Positions 62,669 to 64,000 of a stretch of 64,000 nt of DNA are shown piece by piece. This stretch comes from Castellaniella defragrans (GTDB taxonomy: Bacteria > Pseudomonadota > Gammaproteobacteria > Burkholderiales > Burkholderiaceae_B). Below the pieces are notes generated by a model. That model saw only the letters and a list, made by a program, of their open reading frames with translations. It ran no database searches and was not told where the DNA came from. How positions within the stretch are numbered: the first letter of the stretch is position 1; each line of letters starts with the position of its first letter. The DNA is taken from the NCBI RefSeq assembly GCF_014203015.1, contig NZ_JACHIB010000001.1, forward strand, positions 124,001 through 188,000. Reading direction: 5' to 3'. The position numbers and the translations under genes were made by a program.

Positions 62669-63186
62669 TCGTCGGAATGCACCTGCAGCGCTTCCAGGAA
62701 GCGCGACACCATGTTGTAGGCCGCGACGGTGGCCGTCAGCTCGACCAGCTCCCGGTCCGGGAAATGCCCGCGTATGGCCTGGAACACGGCGTCGGGCACC
62801 TGCACGGCGCGCGTCATCGCGTCCGCATAGGCCAGCACGGCCCGTTCGCGCGCATCGAACCGGTCCGCCGGGATCTCGTCCAGCGCCAGGGCGTCGAGCT
62901 GGTCCTGGCGCAGCCCCTCGCGCAGGGCGATGGGCGCATGCTGGTCGGCCTCGTAGGGCGCGCGGTTCAGGTGCGCGATGCGCATGATGACCAGTTCGCG
63001 GATGGCGCCGTCCAGGGCGCAGCGGTGGCGGATGGCGGTCAGGTAGTTCAGCCAGCCTTCGGCCGCGGGGGGGCTGTGCAGCAGCATCTGGTACAGGTGC
63101 AGCACGCTGCCGCGCTCGGCGACGATGCGGTCCGCAAGCGCGGCCGCCTCGCCGCGGCTCAGGTCGGCGTAGTCGATTCGGGCCAT
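62659..63186 (-). CDS. Carboxymuconolactone decarboxylase/AhpD-like protein lacking the CxxC
   Basis: 175 residues, all helical. IRELVIMRIAHLNRAPYEADQHAPIALREG and REVELTATVAAYN-like RELVELTATVAAYNMVSRFL match the CMD family. The Cys-x2-Cys-x3-His redox site of AhpD is absent; only the last His (QHAPIA) remains where it is expected. A peroxidase role is therefore unlikely, and the reaction is unknown. Confidence 0.83.
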   Translation of the reverse strand: MARIDYADLSRGEAAALADRIVAERGSVLHLYQMLLHSPPAAEGWLNYLTAIRHRCALDGAIRELVIMRIAHLNRAPYEADQHAPIALREGLRQDQLDALALDEIPADRFDARERAVLAYADAMTRAVQVPDAVFQAIRGHFPDRELVELTATVAAYNMVSRFLEALQVHSDDQR

Positions 63187-63283
63187 GAAGATCTCCGTGG
63201 GGTCTGCGTGGGGTTTCCGTGGCGCCCCCCGGCCGGCGGGCCGCGGGGCGGGGAAGAAGGACAGCCGGGCATGCGCGCCGGGC

Positions 63284-64000
63284 TCAGGCGGGCAGGACCT
63301 GGCGCACCGTGCGGTCCAGCCGCGCGACGATCTCGTCGATGTCGGCCGCCGTGCAGATGAAGGGCGGCGCCAGCAGCACGTGGTCGCCGTGGACGCCGTC
63401 GACGGTGCCGCCCATGGGATACACCATCAGGCCGTTTTCCATGGCCTGGCGCTTCAGGCGCGCATGCGTCTTCAGGGCCGGATCCAGCACGGACTTGTCG
63501 GCCCGGTCGCGCACGAATTCCACCCCCACGAACAGGCCCCGGCCGCGCACGTCGCCGACGTTGGGATGGTCGGCGAAGACTGCGCGCAGCCGCGCCCGCA
63601 GTTGCTCGCCGCGCGCCAGGACGTTGTCCAGCAGGGCGTCGCGCCGGATCACGCGCTGCACCGCCAGGGCGGCGGCGCAGGCCGTGGCGTGGCCCATGTA
63701 GGTGTGGCCGTGCTGGAAGAATCCGCTGCCGTTCACGATGGTGTCGTAGACGCGGCGGCTGGCCAGCATGGCGCCGATGGGCTGGTAGCCCGCCCCCAGG
63801 CCCTTGGCGATGGCCAGGATGTCCGGGGCGACGCCGTCCTCGGCGCAGGCGTACAGGTGGCCGGTGCGCCCCATGCCGGACATGACCTCGTCCAGGATCA
63901 GCAGCACGCCGTGCCGGTCGCAGACCTCGCGGATGCGGCGCAGGTAGGTGCGCACCGGCGGCAGCGCGCCCGCGGTGGCGCCGACCACGGTTTCCGCCAC
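63284..64000 (-). CDS. Class III aminotransferase, C-terminal fragment
   Basis: The last 238 residues of a PLP enzyme that continues past the right edge. LLILDEVMSGMGRTG binds the cofactor with the Asp, DILAIAKGLGAGYQPIGAM carries the Schiff-base Lys, and FFQHGHTYMGHATACAAALA follows. MGHxTACA-type sequences are common in omega-amino acid and putrescine-type transaminases of unassigned substrate. The visible first codon is a GTG inside the gene, not the start. Confidence 0.9.
   Translation of the reverse strand: MAETVVGATAGALPPVRTYLRRIREVCDRHGVLLILDEVMSGMGRTGHLYACAEDGVAPDILAIAKGLGAGYQPIGAMLASRRVYDTIVNGSGFFQHGHTYMGHATACAAALAVQRVIRRDALLDNVLARGEQLRARLRAVFADHPNVGDVRGRGLFVGVEFVRDRADKSVLDPALKTHARLKRQAMENGLMVYPMGGTVDGVHGDHVLLAPPFICTAADIDEIVARLDRTVRQVLPA

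Overview
The window is about 64 kb of very GC-rich chromosomal DNA with tightly packed, often overlapping genes (ATGA, GTGA and TGATG junctions). Gene content and order (dapF-DUF484-xerC, cobW-dksA, hslVU, ahcY-holin-like-metF, metK beside two lpxL-type acyltransferases) point to a betaproteobacterium of the Burkholderiales, most likely Alcaligenaceae (Bordetella/Achromobacter-like). That placement is inference from gene order and protein style. I saw no tRNA, rRNA, transposase or phage structural gene.

Layout. 1-16.3 kb is mostly housekeeping: the 5' end of glmS, an Lrp-type regulator, an HD-GYP response regulator with a large MHYT hybrid kinase, an RhlE-type helicase, a MidA-like methyltransferase, murI, cca-slt, ygfA, and metF-holin-like-ahcY. 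The ahcY leader carries a recognisable SAH riboswitch behind a perfect TATAAT. 16.4-24.8 kb is a respiratory or nitric-oxide type gene set: a 51-residue membrane peptide, a CuA subunit, a haem-copper subunit I with Gln at the usual Tyr position, a SCO/SenC protein, a small anchored protein, a second subunit-I-like protein without the His-His pair, and a cytochrome b6-ferredoxin-flavin reductase fusion. An FNR/Dnr-type box sits upstream, and a COX15/CtaA-like gene is divergent. 24.8-31.5 kb is an RND efflux operon with a divergent TetR gene and a perfect operator palindrome.

31.7-39.4 kb holds metK, two lipid A acyltransferases, dapF, DUF484 and xerC. Between the acyltransferases and dapF lies a lower-GC accessory patch of about 1.8 kb. 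It has two nearly identical type I-C-style CRISPR repeats 1.5 kb apart, toxin-antitoxin-like genes between them, and one spacer-sized gap ending in a decayed third repeat. No cas genes are present. 39.5-43.1 kb is an M20 hydrolase and MFS transporter with a divergent LysR regulator.

43.2-58.9 kb is dominated by metal and redox functions. There is a ZnuBC-type transporter with a divergent Zur-type repressor and Zur box, and a two-component system divergent from a cytochrome b, an MsrP/YedY-like molybdoenzyme and a methionine-rich MXKDX protein. Then come a His-rich CobW GTPase with a one-cysteine DksA, and a TonB receptor-CobN-like-ExbB-DUF2149 operon behind a second Zur box. The shared Zur site suggests that the CobN-like operon serves zinc rather than cobalamin. 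The right end has hslVU, a CusF-like protein, a GNAT enzyme, a PduO-type adenosyltransferase, an AhpD-like protein and a truncated class III aminotransferase.
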